A DNA stretch of 64,000 nt from positions 93,981,449-94,045,448 of the forward strand of contig NC_060257.1 in the NCBI RefSeq assembly GCF_921293095.1, given 5' to 3'. The DNA comes from Ischnura elegans. Taxonomy: Eukaryota; Arthropoda; Insecta; Odonata; Coenagrionidae. Positions 32,601-43,411 of this stretch are shown piece after piece. Both the position numbers and the translations under genes were made by a program. The first letter of the stretch is position 1. Every line of letters starts with the position of its first letter. The notes beneath the pieces were generated by a model. The model was not told where the DNA came from, ran no database searches, and worked only from the letters and a program-made list of their open reading frames with translations.

Positions 32601-35099
32601 GAGAATGAAGCTGCTTCTGCTGCTGCTTCGAACGCTCCTATAGAATTTTTTCCCGTGTGAGTATTTTTTTCTTTTTATATGTTTCTGTTGCTAGTGATAG
32701 TGAACTATTATTTTGTGCTACTCGCATCATTTCCAACTTCATTGTGCATATATAGCTTCTTATAATTTTCAGAATACCTACTTCTCTTTTCTTCGACTCT
32801 TTTTAGCACTTCCTTATCACTTGTGACTACGTAGATTTCCTTATCACTTACTCGGTCGATCCATTCATCTTTTTCATGCTTAGGTAGCACTATGACATAG
32901 TTCATACATGTGCAAATAAGTTTAATTTTAGGGATCTAGGAGCTCATGGATAAATGTGTTTAACGTTAAAATTATTCAATTACCTGCCAACCACGAACGC
33001 TTACATACACGCAAGCTTTAACTCTAAAATGGCCGCACTTGGCGCACTTCAATTGCTGGAGTGATTACATTCATCCCCTCTCTGCAAACATGTGCTGTAA
33101 CAACGTCATATCAAACAATTTCCACTAGTATGGCAGGATTCCACAAAGGTAGGCCCAGAATTTCAATTTGTCACATAAATTACGTCATTTACAAAACTTC
33201 CATTCTCCGAAATACAATCATTCTTGCACAGGAATAATTGCGCGGCGTTTTCGGTGAACATATTCGATACATATTTACATATAATGAGATACTAATCATT
33301 AATAGTCGTTCCGGTCCGTCCATGCATGACCAGTAACATGCCTAGTCTCGAAATGAAGCGACTGTGAGACCCACCGTTTTCAAATGGCATTCGTATAAAA
33401 TAGAAAATGGATTAATACTATTTCCGCGGCTGTTATTATCCAAAATTAGCCTTTGATAGCCGCAATGATGTGATACAGTGATCACAGTTGCATCTTTCGC
33501 GACGTGCTTCGATTATAGTTTGTTATATTTTTTATGGCTGTTATTGAATGCGCTTCTGCGTGTTAAGGAATCAGCCATGGTACTACTAAGACATAGTTGC
33601 GTATCGAGTGGTGACGTCATTGGTCTTTACAATTCTGTATCAACAGGTGCATATCAGCGGATTGGTAGCCAAGGAGTGTTGTTTACTTTCACGACGAGTA
33701 TGAGGGTTTATTTATAATCCCTGGGATCAATCTGCTAAAATAATGGAACTGACGAAGAAGTCAAGCCTTCTACATATTTTAGATATAGAACTAATGGTGA
33801 AGGCTATGTTGATTACTACCGTGGCATGTGTACGAAGAAAATAATGTTACTGCGTAATATAAACATGTTATTGTCAAGATAGTCTCCACTTGATAAAAGA
33901 TGAAAAGAATGCATGAATGAAATATTCCCTACAGAGCCTGTTATTGCTACTAACACCATTAATTCAGAAATTGCTTCGTTAATTACATAATATATTGATG
34001 AATAATACGTCTACAGAGAATATAGGAAACTTTCTGATTTGCTGAGCTTAATTGTTAACTTTTATGCGGTGAGGTTAGCTCATACTTGTAGCGGTTCTCT
34101 TAGTGTAAAATTTCAATTTTTGTTGTACTTAATACGCTAATTGAATATTTTTGCACATCAAAAGTGAAAAAATATGTCATTCCTGATTCAATTTTAAATT
34201 GTATGTATGTGCCTGACCAATCACCATTCTGACGTAATCAGATGCTAAGTTATCTGAGCTTTCATCCTCAACTTCAGCGCCAATGCTCTTGTCGCACGAA
34301 CATCGTTCTTCATTTTATAAATCATTATATTTTGAAGGAATTGCACTCCAGTGACGTCATGCGCTGAGTGGGTCTCATTCCGGTCACGTGGACGATATAC
34401 CTTGAGTTAGTGGTACCATAGAATCATCCCTAAATGCATAAGAAAAAAAAACACTGTGACGGTTGCTACCGCTAGAGTAAGAACGTAAGGTAGGACCAAG
34501 ACCAAGGTAAGGGCGGGTGACGTCATTACCTTGGTCTCAACGTATACCTCGAGCGACTCAATGGTAACGTGGGTATTGGGTCACGTGACTTGCGTACGCT
34601 AAGCGTAATGCGGTGTTATTTCTGTGTATTTGGGGTGCCAAGAGGTAGGTATCATTCAAGCGAAGCTATGCGACATCTCATGCTTGAGTAAAGTGAAAAC
34701 GTACTCTAATTGTATTTAATTTAGCTATGAGCCTGATTTTTCCTCCAGTGTTCATTGATTTTAAATTTCCTCGCGTCACATTTTACACACTACGAACACA
34801 CGTGTTTGCTCACGAGGGTGCTAACCCTTTGACCAAGTGAGTCGCCTCCACCGGCCATGCAATCATTTAATCAAGCAAGCAGGGTTTTTTCAAGCTGGCT
34901 TGAAGATTAAATTCCTTTGACTGGGTTTCAATCCGTGTTAATTTATTTTTCCCCTAACGATTTGGATGGTCACTGTATCTGAAGATGTTTAGAGCTTCCC
35001 GAGAAATAGGCAGTTTTCAGCTTTCTTTGGAAAGTGAGTTTGCGGCCCCATTCAAGCTTCTCATAGCCCAAATTGATTTATTTATTGTTATTATTTGAT
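32601..35099. other. No gene recognised; short perfect palindrome at 34500-34536
   Basis: AT-rich. GACCAAGGTAA (34500-34510) and TTACCTTGGTC (34526-34536) form a perfect 11-bp inverted pair around a 15-bp spacer containing TGACGTCA. A frame at 33478-33717 is open but has no recognised motif. Confidence 0.3.
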
Positions 35100-35200
35100 A
35101 TTTTCATGAACTTTGTGCTTTTGATGAGCCAATTATTGTAAATTGTGTTTTGCCTCAAGGGTGTACCCAGAGCATGAATAAATATCTATTCTATTCTATA
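35100..35200 (+). repeat. Retroelement-like 3' end with TATTC tail
   Basis: GAATAAATATCTATTCTATTCTAT closes a GC-poor leader with AATAAA and a pentanucleotide-type tail, as seen at the 3' end of many insect LINEs. No coding part precedes it within recognisable distance. Confidence 0.35.
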
Positions 35201-35640
35201 GCCCAAATTGATTAGGCACTGCGGCGTTGTTGTACGAATGAATTATGTTGCGGCTGTGTCCATGTTTGGAAGTTAACATCAGGACACAATGTTGAGTTCA
35301 CTGGTTTCCAACCGTGCGACTTGTTTTTCCTGCTGCTATATTTAGAGAACGACGAGGCATTTAAGGTCATGATTTATATTGAGGGGTCTAAGCTGAAGCC
35401 CTTTGCGACATTTTATACGTCTAAATTGCAGCAACCTATCTTCCCCTACAATGAGATTATATTTTAATTTAGTATACCCCTACAATTATTAGGTGGCTGA
35501 GCCCATGACCGACGGATGTTGTTCTAATTTAATATGATATTTCACTGGCCTGATCATGTTGTGCTGTCGACCGTCGTGTATCAGAGCTCATAATTTTTAT
35601 TTTCTTAACTGCCACAATTATACATATAGACATGAATTAG

Positions 35641-35945
35641 TTCATTGAAGTTAATTAACACAAGTACACCGAAGAAGAGAATAGTGGGAGAGAGGAGAAG
35701 CTTTTTAAAATCCTTAAAGAGGAGGCGGGACAACTTAGTTTGCCACATTATGAGACATGATGGCCTGATGAAAACAATCGTAGAAGGACAGGTGGAAGGG
35801 AAGAAGGGCAAGGCACGGCCCCGAATGAGTTACATAGGACAAAGGGTTTTAAAGGATGTAAAAGAGAAGAGATACGTCGCTATAAAAAGGTAAGCGGATG
35901 GGAGGGAGCTGCTTAAAGCCAATCTTAGGTTTGCTGACTAATAAA
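35641..35945 (+). pseudogene. LINE C-terminal fragment, first of two
   Basis: The frame RRRDNLVCHIMRHDGLMKTIVEGQVEGKKG then RPRMSYIGQ reads as the extreme C-terminus of the RTE/L2-type LINE RT seen at 27150-28440 (RxxxWxGHxxRHxGL and G-R-R-L-D blocks). It ends near 35945 with sequence like TGCTGACTAATAAAGATGA, shared in form with the end of the next copy. Confidence 0.65.
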
Positions 35946-35959
35946 GATGAGAGCTTTCA

Positions 35960-36412
35960 GCTGAGAATGGAATAATAGACGTAATGACACAATTCGTAAA
36001 AATGAACGCGTCTGCAGTGAAATCCAGTGAGCATATTCCTATAGGGGCGCGACGTCTAACAGCGACAGAGAAACTCGAAATGTGGTGCCACAGATAAGGA
36101 TGAATGATAAAATTAGATCGCTCGAGTGAGTAATGAGAAAGTGCTGCGAATGGTGGGAGAAATAGAAGTCGCCTAAAAACCCTAAGGAGGAAACGGGAGG
36201 ACTTGGCTGAGCTCATCTTGTGGCAAAGGCAATCGTGGAAGGACAAGTGGCCCAGAATGAGTTATAGAGGACATGTAAACGAGAAGAAATGCATCAATAC
36301 GAAAAGGTTAGAAGAAAGGAGAGCGGGCTGGATAGTTGCGATAAAACGATCTTCTGGATTAATGACTCAGGACAATGATGACACAGTTTCATTGCACCCA
36401 AGGAAGTAATTT
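35960..36412 (+). pseudogene. LINE C-terminal fragment, second of two
   Basis: Starts with a decayed EKLEMWCHR-type block (about 36070), continues through a VLRMVGE-like segment near 36140, then the same KRREDLAELI and RMSYRGH segment as the previous fragment. It ends in ACAATGATGACA. The two tails lie head to tail on the same strand. Confidence 0.6.
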
Positions 36413-37857
36413 AATTAGAAAATAGCTGATTAGACTCAGCCGTGATGTGACCATTGATCTTGCTTGTGTCGGCGGGGGAAGTGTTTGCCCATCTATTCAA
36501 CGGTGGATGACATCATTATCACGGGTCTACTTCGAACATTTCTCCAGCAATTTCATTGTGCATTTCATTGGTGACAAATTTACTTAGCCATTATCAAGGT
36601 GCCGCAACGATTACATATATGCGATCTTGTACGGGTGTAACGTCATAATGTAGGGGGTGATTAGGACCACTTGGGTACTTGGTTTGTTATACGGTGCTCC
36701 GTCATTTCAATAATAAATCAATGAATACTTGTACACCTCGAATTCAATTCATTGCTTCTGGAAATTGAATTCACTCATGGCTATTTCTAAAATGTACGAG
36801 TCTGGGGACGTTGCAGTTTCGAATGGAATCGCGATATTGGATTGACTTACCTCCTCATTCTCCCTATCACGATACTGAATCTACCGCGGATTATCTTCTA
36901 AATTTCAATCAGATATAAGAATGACTCACATCAATGGAATTTGTCTCACATTTAGTTGGGATACAATTCGTGCATGATGCAGATGTTAACCTACACTATA
37001 CAAAGGCGAGTGGTTTACGCAATTTAATCTTGAACTTATAATTTAACAACAAGTATTTGATATATTAATTATTTATGCTTCACTTGGAGTAACCACATAT
37101 CAATAGTGCGAAATAAACTACATTTTAATGTTCCACGGAACTATTATTCCAAAACTGGGTTTCAACTACTATAAAGTCATCATTATCATGTATGGCATGA
37201 TTTCAGGTTAAGAAATCTCAAAATTCCAGCATGATAGTTATCGCTAATGAACCTATTTTTTATTGTCTTATGCCGTCCTTTCTTACGTACTTATTATTAT
37301 TCAGAAAACCAAAAGCTGCATGAAACGAGTTTAGAATCTCATTGGTTGACATAAAATAACCGCGATTAGACTGGTTATTTGATTAACAGCCGAAATTCCG
37401 GTGGTGTTAAGTCGTTCGCGTCTTCTTTCCAGGGCAAGCAAACCTCATGTTTAAATAATGGGTGCATGTGGGCTTGTAATTTCGTTAAGCGCAAATTCGC
37501 ACGCGGTCCAACAAATGAAAAATTTGAAATCACTAAATCAGCCTTTGACCTTTTTCGCTCGCCGTAGACTCCGCAATTCGTTGTGACCTGATTATGCCTG
37601 TGCACTTATGAATGACAACTAAAAAATTAAACGCGGCGTAATGAGCCGGGAAAAATATCTGGGGCGATAGCTATGTCATTGGACTTTCAAATTATTTGAA
37701 ATCAATCAATCTTTTTCCTGGAAATACTGTAATTGTTAACAGCCTTTCTGCGAATTGAAATTCGATTCTAATATTCGCAGCGGCATTATAATTACCCGTG
37801 TCAAGTGACGTGGTGGTAGCGAAGGATTCATACTGATGTTCTTCAATATTCTGTACT
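36413..37857. other. No gene recognised
   Basis: AT-rich. Overlapping open frames on opposite strands at 37375-37605 have no recognised motif. Confidence 0.3.
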
Positions 37858-37898
37858 AATGGTATTTTATTCAGGATATTCCTGAATGAAATACCATT
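37858..37898. repeat. 18-bp hairpin with 5-base loop
   Basis: AATGGTATTTTATTCAGG, then ATATT, then a complement matching 17 of 18 bases. It is compact and nearly perfect, but too short to be a microRNA precursor by itself and no flanking pairing was noted. Confidence 0.55.
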
Positions 37899-38880
37899 CC
37901 ACTTCCTGAAAAATGTAGTTTGAAATTAATTTTATCGGTCACAACATTTGGTGCACCAAAAGCGACGAACAAATGACAGCGATGGCAGCGCGTCCACTCA
38001 CCGGTCAGAGGCTCTCTCTCGGCGGAGGGAGGTGGTCAAGGAGAGGCCGCAGCAGCATGGTGGTGGCGCCCCTCCGATGATGACCACCTAAGGCACCACT
38101 TCCACACACTCAACACTCACTGCACTGTAGTAGCACTCTCCACTGTGCCCAAGGGGTCCTCCACAGCACTCCGCTGAAGACAGTCGCTACCCACTAACAC
38201 TTTGTCTCAAGATAGATTCATTCTGGCGGGGGTATCCAAAGATACTAGCAAAAGCATCAGACCTTTTTCGCAACAATGACCTTCGCTAGCCAACCGCGAG
38301 CATCCCTCAAGGACTCCAGTCATTGTTGCGGTCGTGAGATGATCAACCAAGCAATCTGCCGCCTCAATCTGGACCGCGCTCTGCTCCGGGGACGACGGCA
38401 GATGCTAGACCACTGCCCTCCCCCTTCCCTTTTCTTATGACAACCGTCAGTGGTTGTGCTCTTCACGTCGCTTTGCCCTTTCCGCCACACTCGAGCACAA
38501 CCACTAGACCCACCGCTTCGTCTCTCTGGCTGACCACGTCTCCTCTCACGCAGTACATCCGGCGGCGTGCCGTCAGCGAGCGAGAGGCGTGTTTGGCGAG
38601 TGCAGAGCTGGGCGCTAGCATCAATCAGCACCAGCTCCCCGGGATCTCGCTTCGACGCAGCCCCCGCACCGCTCTACGCCACCGCCATCTAGCGAGCGCT
38701 CTTCCTTGGGTATTTGGGGGCGGCGAGGGGCCAGTCCAGCCCCCTCTGCCGCAACTTCCCCTCCCGCCCCCCCTCCCGCTACAGCAGCGCCGCGGAGGAG
38801 ATCCTGCGAACCTCTCCTTCCTCCCCCACACCTCTTGCGACCGCTTGAAGAGAAAAAAAAGGTGCGTGTTCCGCGGAAGG
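37899..38880. promoter_or_regulatory. GC- and CpG-rich promoter-like block
   Basis: From about 37980 to 38880 the sequence is much richer in CpG than its surroundings. On the minus strand, GCCACCACC precedes an ATG at about 38058 and a GTGAGT donor lies near 38000, with a CAGT-rich leader upstream. On the plus strand AAG followed by GTGCGT at about 38862 could be a donor. This looks like a host-gene promoter and 5' exon, perhaps bidirectional, but no protein was recognised and the short minus-strand frame hits a stop before the donor. A 12-bp inverted pair CGCAACAATGAC and GTCATTGTTGCG lies near 38270 and 38325. Confidence 0.35.
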
Positions 38881-39944
38881 GTGAGTCGAGAACATAGGCT
38901 TTGGATTACTATAGTGCAGAGTAATTATGGTCGAGACGTGCGAACATCGAAATTTCAATTGCCATCTGCTCGAAATTAGTATGCCTGCCTTTGAGTGTGT
39001 ACTTACTGTGGGGATATTTCTAATATTTAGCGTGCTGCTAACATTTGGTAGTAACTTGAATGTCTGTACAGTTATTATTACACTTTTCAAGCAATCGCCA
39101 CTGGCCCATGATGCGATTTATACCAATGCTATCCAATGCAATAAAACGTTGATAAGAATTTTTATGTACCATTTGTTTGAATATTTTGTCACTAGGGCAT
39201 AATGATTGAGCTGAGGAAATTTAGACACCATAACTTAAGAAATATGCAGCATAAATAGGCTCTTAAAATAGGTGCTCAAAATATATTTTGCATTTCGGAC
39301 GACTCCGTCAGTCCTGTAATTGCAAAAGACTAAACCTAATACCAGGTTTTCGAGGAACCTAACAAACAGACCTTGGCCTTGGGTGGTGAAATACCCGCCC
39401 ACGTGGGATCGTAATCCGATGATTAGCAGGTGAAGACTACTCTGCCGCCACCGAGTCCGGCTTGAAATATAAAGCTGCTTATCGCCACTAAGAAGCATCT
39501 CAATTGTAAAGCTGGGGCTGAAGTACACGATTACACGATACTTTCTCATCGGTAAAATCGATAGGTAGGAAAGAAGATAAAACTTCAAATAAAATAAGCT
39601 TATAAATTAAGGAAACATAAGATACTAAAGGTTTAATTATTTAATATCACATTACAATTTATAACATATTTTTATAAATGTTCCCCAGTAAACTGATGCC
39701 AAGAGTTGGCCAGGATATTTCTCTACAGTAAGTTATCGGCGCACGAACAAGATGCGAGACCTTGTTCGTAAGTTGAAAAACTATGGAAAGCATCGTGAAG
39801 TGTAGTTATCCTGCAGCATGCGGCACTGCATTACGATTCGGCTTTACTCACCACGGTGACGAACTGATCTTGCTGCGCGGCTGGAGCCGGAAAAACGGTG
39901 AAGCATTATTCAGATGACTCTTAAACCCATCACAAATAAACTCC
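38881..39944. other. No gene recognised
   Basis: AT-rich to balanced. The 117-codon minus frame at 39235-39588 has no recognised motif. A perfect 9-bp stem ACGAACAAG with CTTGTTCGT occurs near 39742-39770. Confidence 0.3.
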
Positions 39945-40500
39945 TCTGTTAGGTACGGATGACATTTGAAGTTAAGGATTTGATGCAGTTACACCTCGAA
40001 AAACACTTTATATCTCCCACCAGGAATGAACCTGTACGTCTCCCAATCTATAGAGGGTACGGTGAAATGCCCACCAACAATCAAATTTCTTTCAGGATGA
40101 TATGCTGTTTATTTGGGCTTCAAAATCCAACACTGACGAAACATCTGAGTTGGGTGGTCTACAATACGAGCAAACTGATATCATTTTAGATCTAGAACAT
40201 TTAACTGAACACCGCACAGATTCAACTCTGGTCTTAGTTACTGTTTCCGCTTGGCTGACCATTGACTTCTTTACAGCGATTAGTACTCCACCTCCATCTC
40301 GATCAATTCTATGTTCCCGATAAACAGTGAACGATTTTGAGAAGACTTTTCTGACTGAATCCTCATCTGTTAGCCATCTTTGTGTTCCTAAAACGACGTT
40401 ACACTTCGTACTATGAATTATGTGGTGGAATTCAGGAATCTTATTCCTTAAAATACGGAAATTAATCACCAACACGATGATTACTGCGTATCACATATTA
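39945..40500 (-). pseudogene. LINE apurinic-type endonuclease fragment
   Basis: On the minus strand the frame gives NFRILRNKIPEFHHII, then a decayed TQRWL (ETWL position), then REHRIDRDGGGVLIAVKK, and CSYCRPPNSDVSS, the ordered motifs of the endonuclease domain of non-LTR retrotransposons. Past a frameshift, IVGGHFTVPSIDW near 40040-40080 corresponds to the GDFN-P-IDW motif with the Asp and Asn replaced by His and Thr. It is therefore inactive. No RT follows downstream on this strand. Confidence 0.75.
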
Positions 40501-40726
40501 TCGCAAATCGGGAGTGTCTCTGATTCCCTCTTGTCAATTAAGATATTTTAGACCCTATGTTTCTATTTCCTGGAACTGCTGATTTTTTTTATCTCACCGT
40601 CTAAATTTTTGATGCTTCTTTTTTGACCCCAAATTGACCAACTATCTTTACTGCCTTTGAAATTATCACTCGACTGACGTTTCTCGTCTTCAAAGTTACC
40701 GCATGTATGATTGGAGATTGGTAATG

Positions 40727-42782
40727 AGGAACTTGCATGGGTCGTAGATTGCTCAAAAAACTATTTTGAATAAGTCAAATGGATACATTAGCTCGCAAAA
40801 ATACCTTCAGTTTCTCCATTCAACATCAAAAGAAATAAAAAATTTGCATTTAAAATCGAGAAAAATTTCTCTGAGCCGACCACTGCGCGAAGACACCCGA
40901 GCGTTGCCGAGGCCAGGCGTGACGTCATAGGTGCCTAAACAACCGTAGGGAGTAAGGAAATACGCTGAGCGCATGGTGTAAAATTTGTTTTGAGGGAGTA
41001 TTTAGCCGCTCATCGTCACTTTATTTTGTTCTGTTATTCTTGGGCAAGTTTTCCTATTGCTATTGTGCCTAGATTATTACTTGGGATATTAATAATGCGG
41101 CATCGGGATGATGAAGTACAAGCGTTTCACTTCGTGTGTTTTGGTTATCAGAAAAATGGATGATAATGTTGCCACTCGTTCGAATAGTACACCTGAAATT
41201 CATCTACGTCTACATAATACCCCGCAAGCCGCCTACAAGGCGTGTGGCATGGGGTGTTAGGACACCAGCCTTTTTTTAGGACACCAAAAATTGATGCCAG
41301 ACAAATTATTGCTATACGTCAGCGGCAAATCGAGTTGTAAAAGAAACTTGTAATACTGAAAGATAACGATCGTAAGCTGTGCTGTTGACATTAGAGTAAG
41401 CTGTGCTGTTGAATTTGGCAACGCCGGATTAACGGAGAAGGTAGTCCTATCCGTCCTACGGTACGAATTCACAGCAAAACAGTCTGCACACAATCCACAT
41501 GTGAGATCGCGAATCGGTTCCGCTGCCAACACACACACAAGCTACAACCTATTTCAATAATATAGGTAAATCCATAAACAATATACTAGCATATACCATA
41601 AAAATATAGTGGGAAATAGGCAAATACTCTTATCAAAAACTGGATGTCACTATCACATTCTTATATTCATCACGTACAACTTACAATAACAGAACTCGTT
41701 ATGATGAAAACAACTATTTATTCACTGATTTAAACCCTTAAATTAGCCCACACAAGTGACTTTTCTCACTACTATTCGTTGAAATAATGGAATAACAAAC
41801 TTCACACACAGTTTTTATTTCAAAAGCGTGATCGTGAAATGTCATATCTACGGTGAACAACGGAGATTAGCACGCCACTGACAATTTTTACACTACTGTT
41901 AGACATTTATCGATAGCGTAATAGCACTTTTTACAATTCAATCACGATTGAACACTGATAACTCTTGGCCGATATTTTTCAACCTTGTCAAACTTTGCGC
42001 ATTACAACCACTGGCACTGTGATTATTAGCAGTAGCTTAACGGGAGATGTCACGTTGAAAATAACACTATTTTGGCACAAAAATGTTCCTAGATGTCTCC
42101 AATCAGGGAGCAAAAGTTGCATTGACTGGAATTCACCCCATAATACAAGCACAGACAGTCCTAAACGACGAATTCTCCGGTACCTACGAATAAACGGATG
42201 AAGTTTTTGTATATAAAAGCTAAGCGGACATTAGTAAACATCAAAATCGTTCTAATTACATACTTAAATGAATGATATGCCGTCGATAACATCAACTTAC
42301 AATTAACGTATCCCCCTTCCAATGGCCGTGGCTCAGACTCCTACAACGATGTTATTTAGGTATTATCAAATTTTTGGTTTAACTGCTCCAGTTATATATT
42401 TTATGCCCTTACTCAGATATTAATATTATAAATAATGCAAAATACGAGGGCTTCCAAGCCTCTATCGTCAGATATTTATCTTTAAATATAAAATAATCAA
42501 CACGTCTAACAAACGAAGCTCTCACAACTGCTGGCAACTATTACAAACAATCACAACAATAGCTTCGCGTGATGTTTAGGCACCTTTGACGTCATCGAGG
42601 CTTCGTCGGCAGTGGCTTTGGGGGTGAGGGAGTTTTTCCCGCGCCTTAAAATTCGTTATATTTATCATTAAATATCTCGCGAAGGAAAACTCAGATTTAC
42701 ATGCGGTTTTCTTTGTTGTATTCAGAAAATAATTTTCTGTCCGCCTATGAAATAAAAAAAATCATGCAAGTTCCCCATTCTG
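40727..42782. mobile_element. Old element with diverged long inverted ends
   Basis: The left end reads ATGAGGAACTTGCATG (about 40728) and the right end, inverted, ATGGGGAACTTGCATG (ending about 42781). About 190 bp further in, TGACGTCATAGGTGCCTAAAC (40920-40940) is matched inverted by 42577-42597 with two changes. So the two ends share order over roughly 210 bp but are heavily diverged. The interior holds a LINE 3' end on the minus strand (41204-41545) and no recognised transposase. Superfamily unknown and no target duplication was assigned. Confidence 0.5.
41204..41545 (-). pseudogene. LINE 3' end (CR1/L2-like)
   Basis: Minus strand: GGTGTCCTAACACCCC, then TTGCGGGGTATTATGTAGAC and GTAGATG, the same terminal sequence as at 55955-56018 on the plus strand. 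This microsatellite-like GTAGAT ending suits CR1/L2-type LINEs. Upstream, a frame with NSYRRTDRTTFSVN resembles the last residues of such RTs. Within it GTAAGCTGTGCTGTTGA is repeated at 41372 and 41397. Confidence 0.5.
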
Positions 42783-43014
42783 ATTCTGAAACGCTGATGT
42801 TTCTCTTTAATACTCTATTCTGATTTCCGGAGGAATTTTTGTCTCTGAGAACTTTTCAATCTATCCCTTTGTTTATAAACTCATAGTCATATCTACACTC
42901 TGTCCTACTCTCTACTCTAAAATGACCTACAGTGCTCGAATATGCTACTCGTTACACATCTAGCTGACTCGGCCGTGTTTCAGAATCCCTAACGGTTCAG
43001 AGCGGTCCGACACA

Positions 43015-43129
43015 TGGGCTTACCCAGCGGGGGCAGGAGAGGGCAGCTGCCCCCCCCCCCTCCTAGATGCAATATTAAATTTACTTCAAAACAAAATTTT
43101 TGAACAAATTTTCTTTAAATCCTAGAAAA
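43015..43129 (+). repeat. Older repeat split by the Gypsy insertion, left part
   Basis: GGGCTTACCCAGCGGGGGCA and a C12-type run open a stretch whose counterpart, inverted, appears on the far side of the Gypsy element (48145-48190, reading TTGCCCCCCTCTAG and CTGGGTACCC). The Gypsy element therefore landed in a small inverted-end repeat. Confidence 0.4.
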
Positions 43130-43134
43130 GTAAT

Positions 43135-43311
43135 TGTTGTATTTGTGCTGGAAATAAATGAGGCTCGATTGGCTCGACCGGCACGCCGCCTACCCCGGCT
43201 TATCAGCGGCAGTTGTGAGCTCGAGCAGTTGCTACCCTACCTGCCGCCGAGCCAGTCGGACTCGCTGAACTGAAAATCACGTTGTCTTGAGTCATTGAGC
43301 GGTACACCACA
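43135..43311 (+). repeat. Left LTR
   Basis: 177 bp, TGTTGTATTTG to GGTACACCACA. It is notably short and GC-rich in the middle, with AATAAA near 43155. Confidence 0.93.
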
Positions 43312-43330
43312 AATGGCGACGAGGATAAAC
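43312..43330 (+). other. Primer-binding site
   Basis: AATGGCGACGAGGATAAAC follows the left LTR directly. TGGCGAC is the usual opening for a tRNA-primed site; the tRNA species was not identified. Confidence 0.6.
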
Positions 43331-43411
43331 TATGTGGAAACTAGCGTTATGTAACAGATCGATAACGGCTAGGATAAAGGAAGTAATTCTGTGTGATCCA
43401 GTAATTCTGAA

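Noticed and set aside
38437-38979. Open frame of 180 codons on the plus strand in the GC-rich block
   Set aside because: Low-complexity Pro/Ser/Arg-rich translation with antisense frames equally open; length explained by GC content, no motif.
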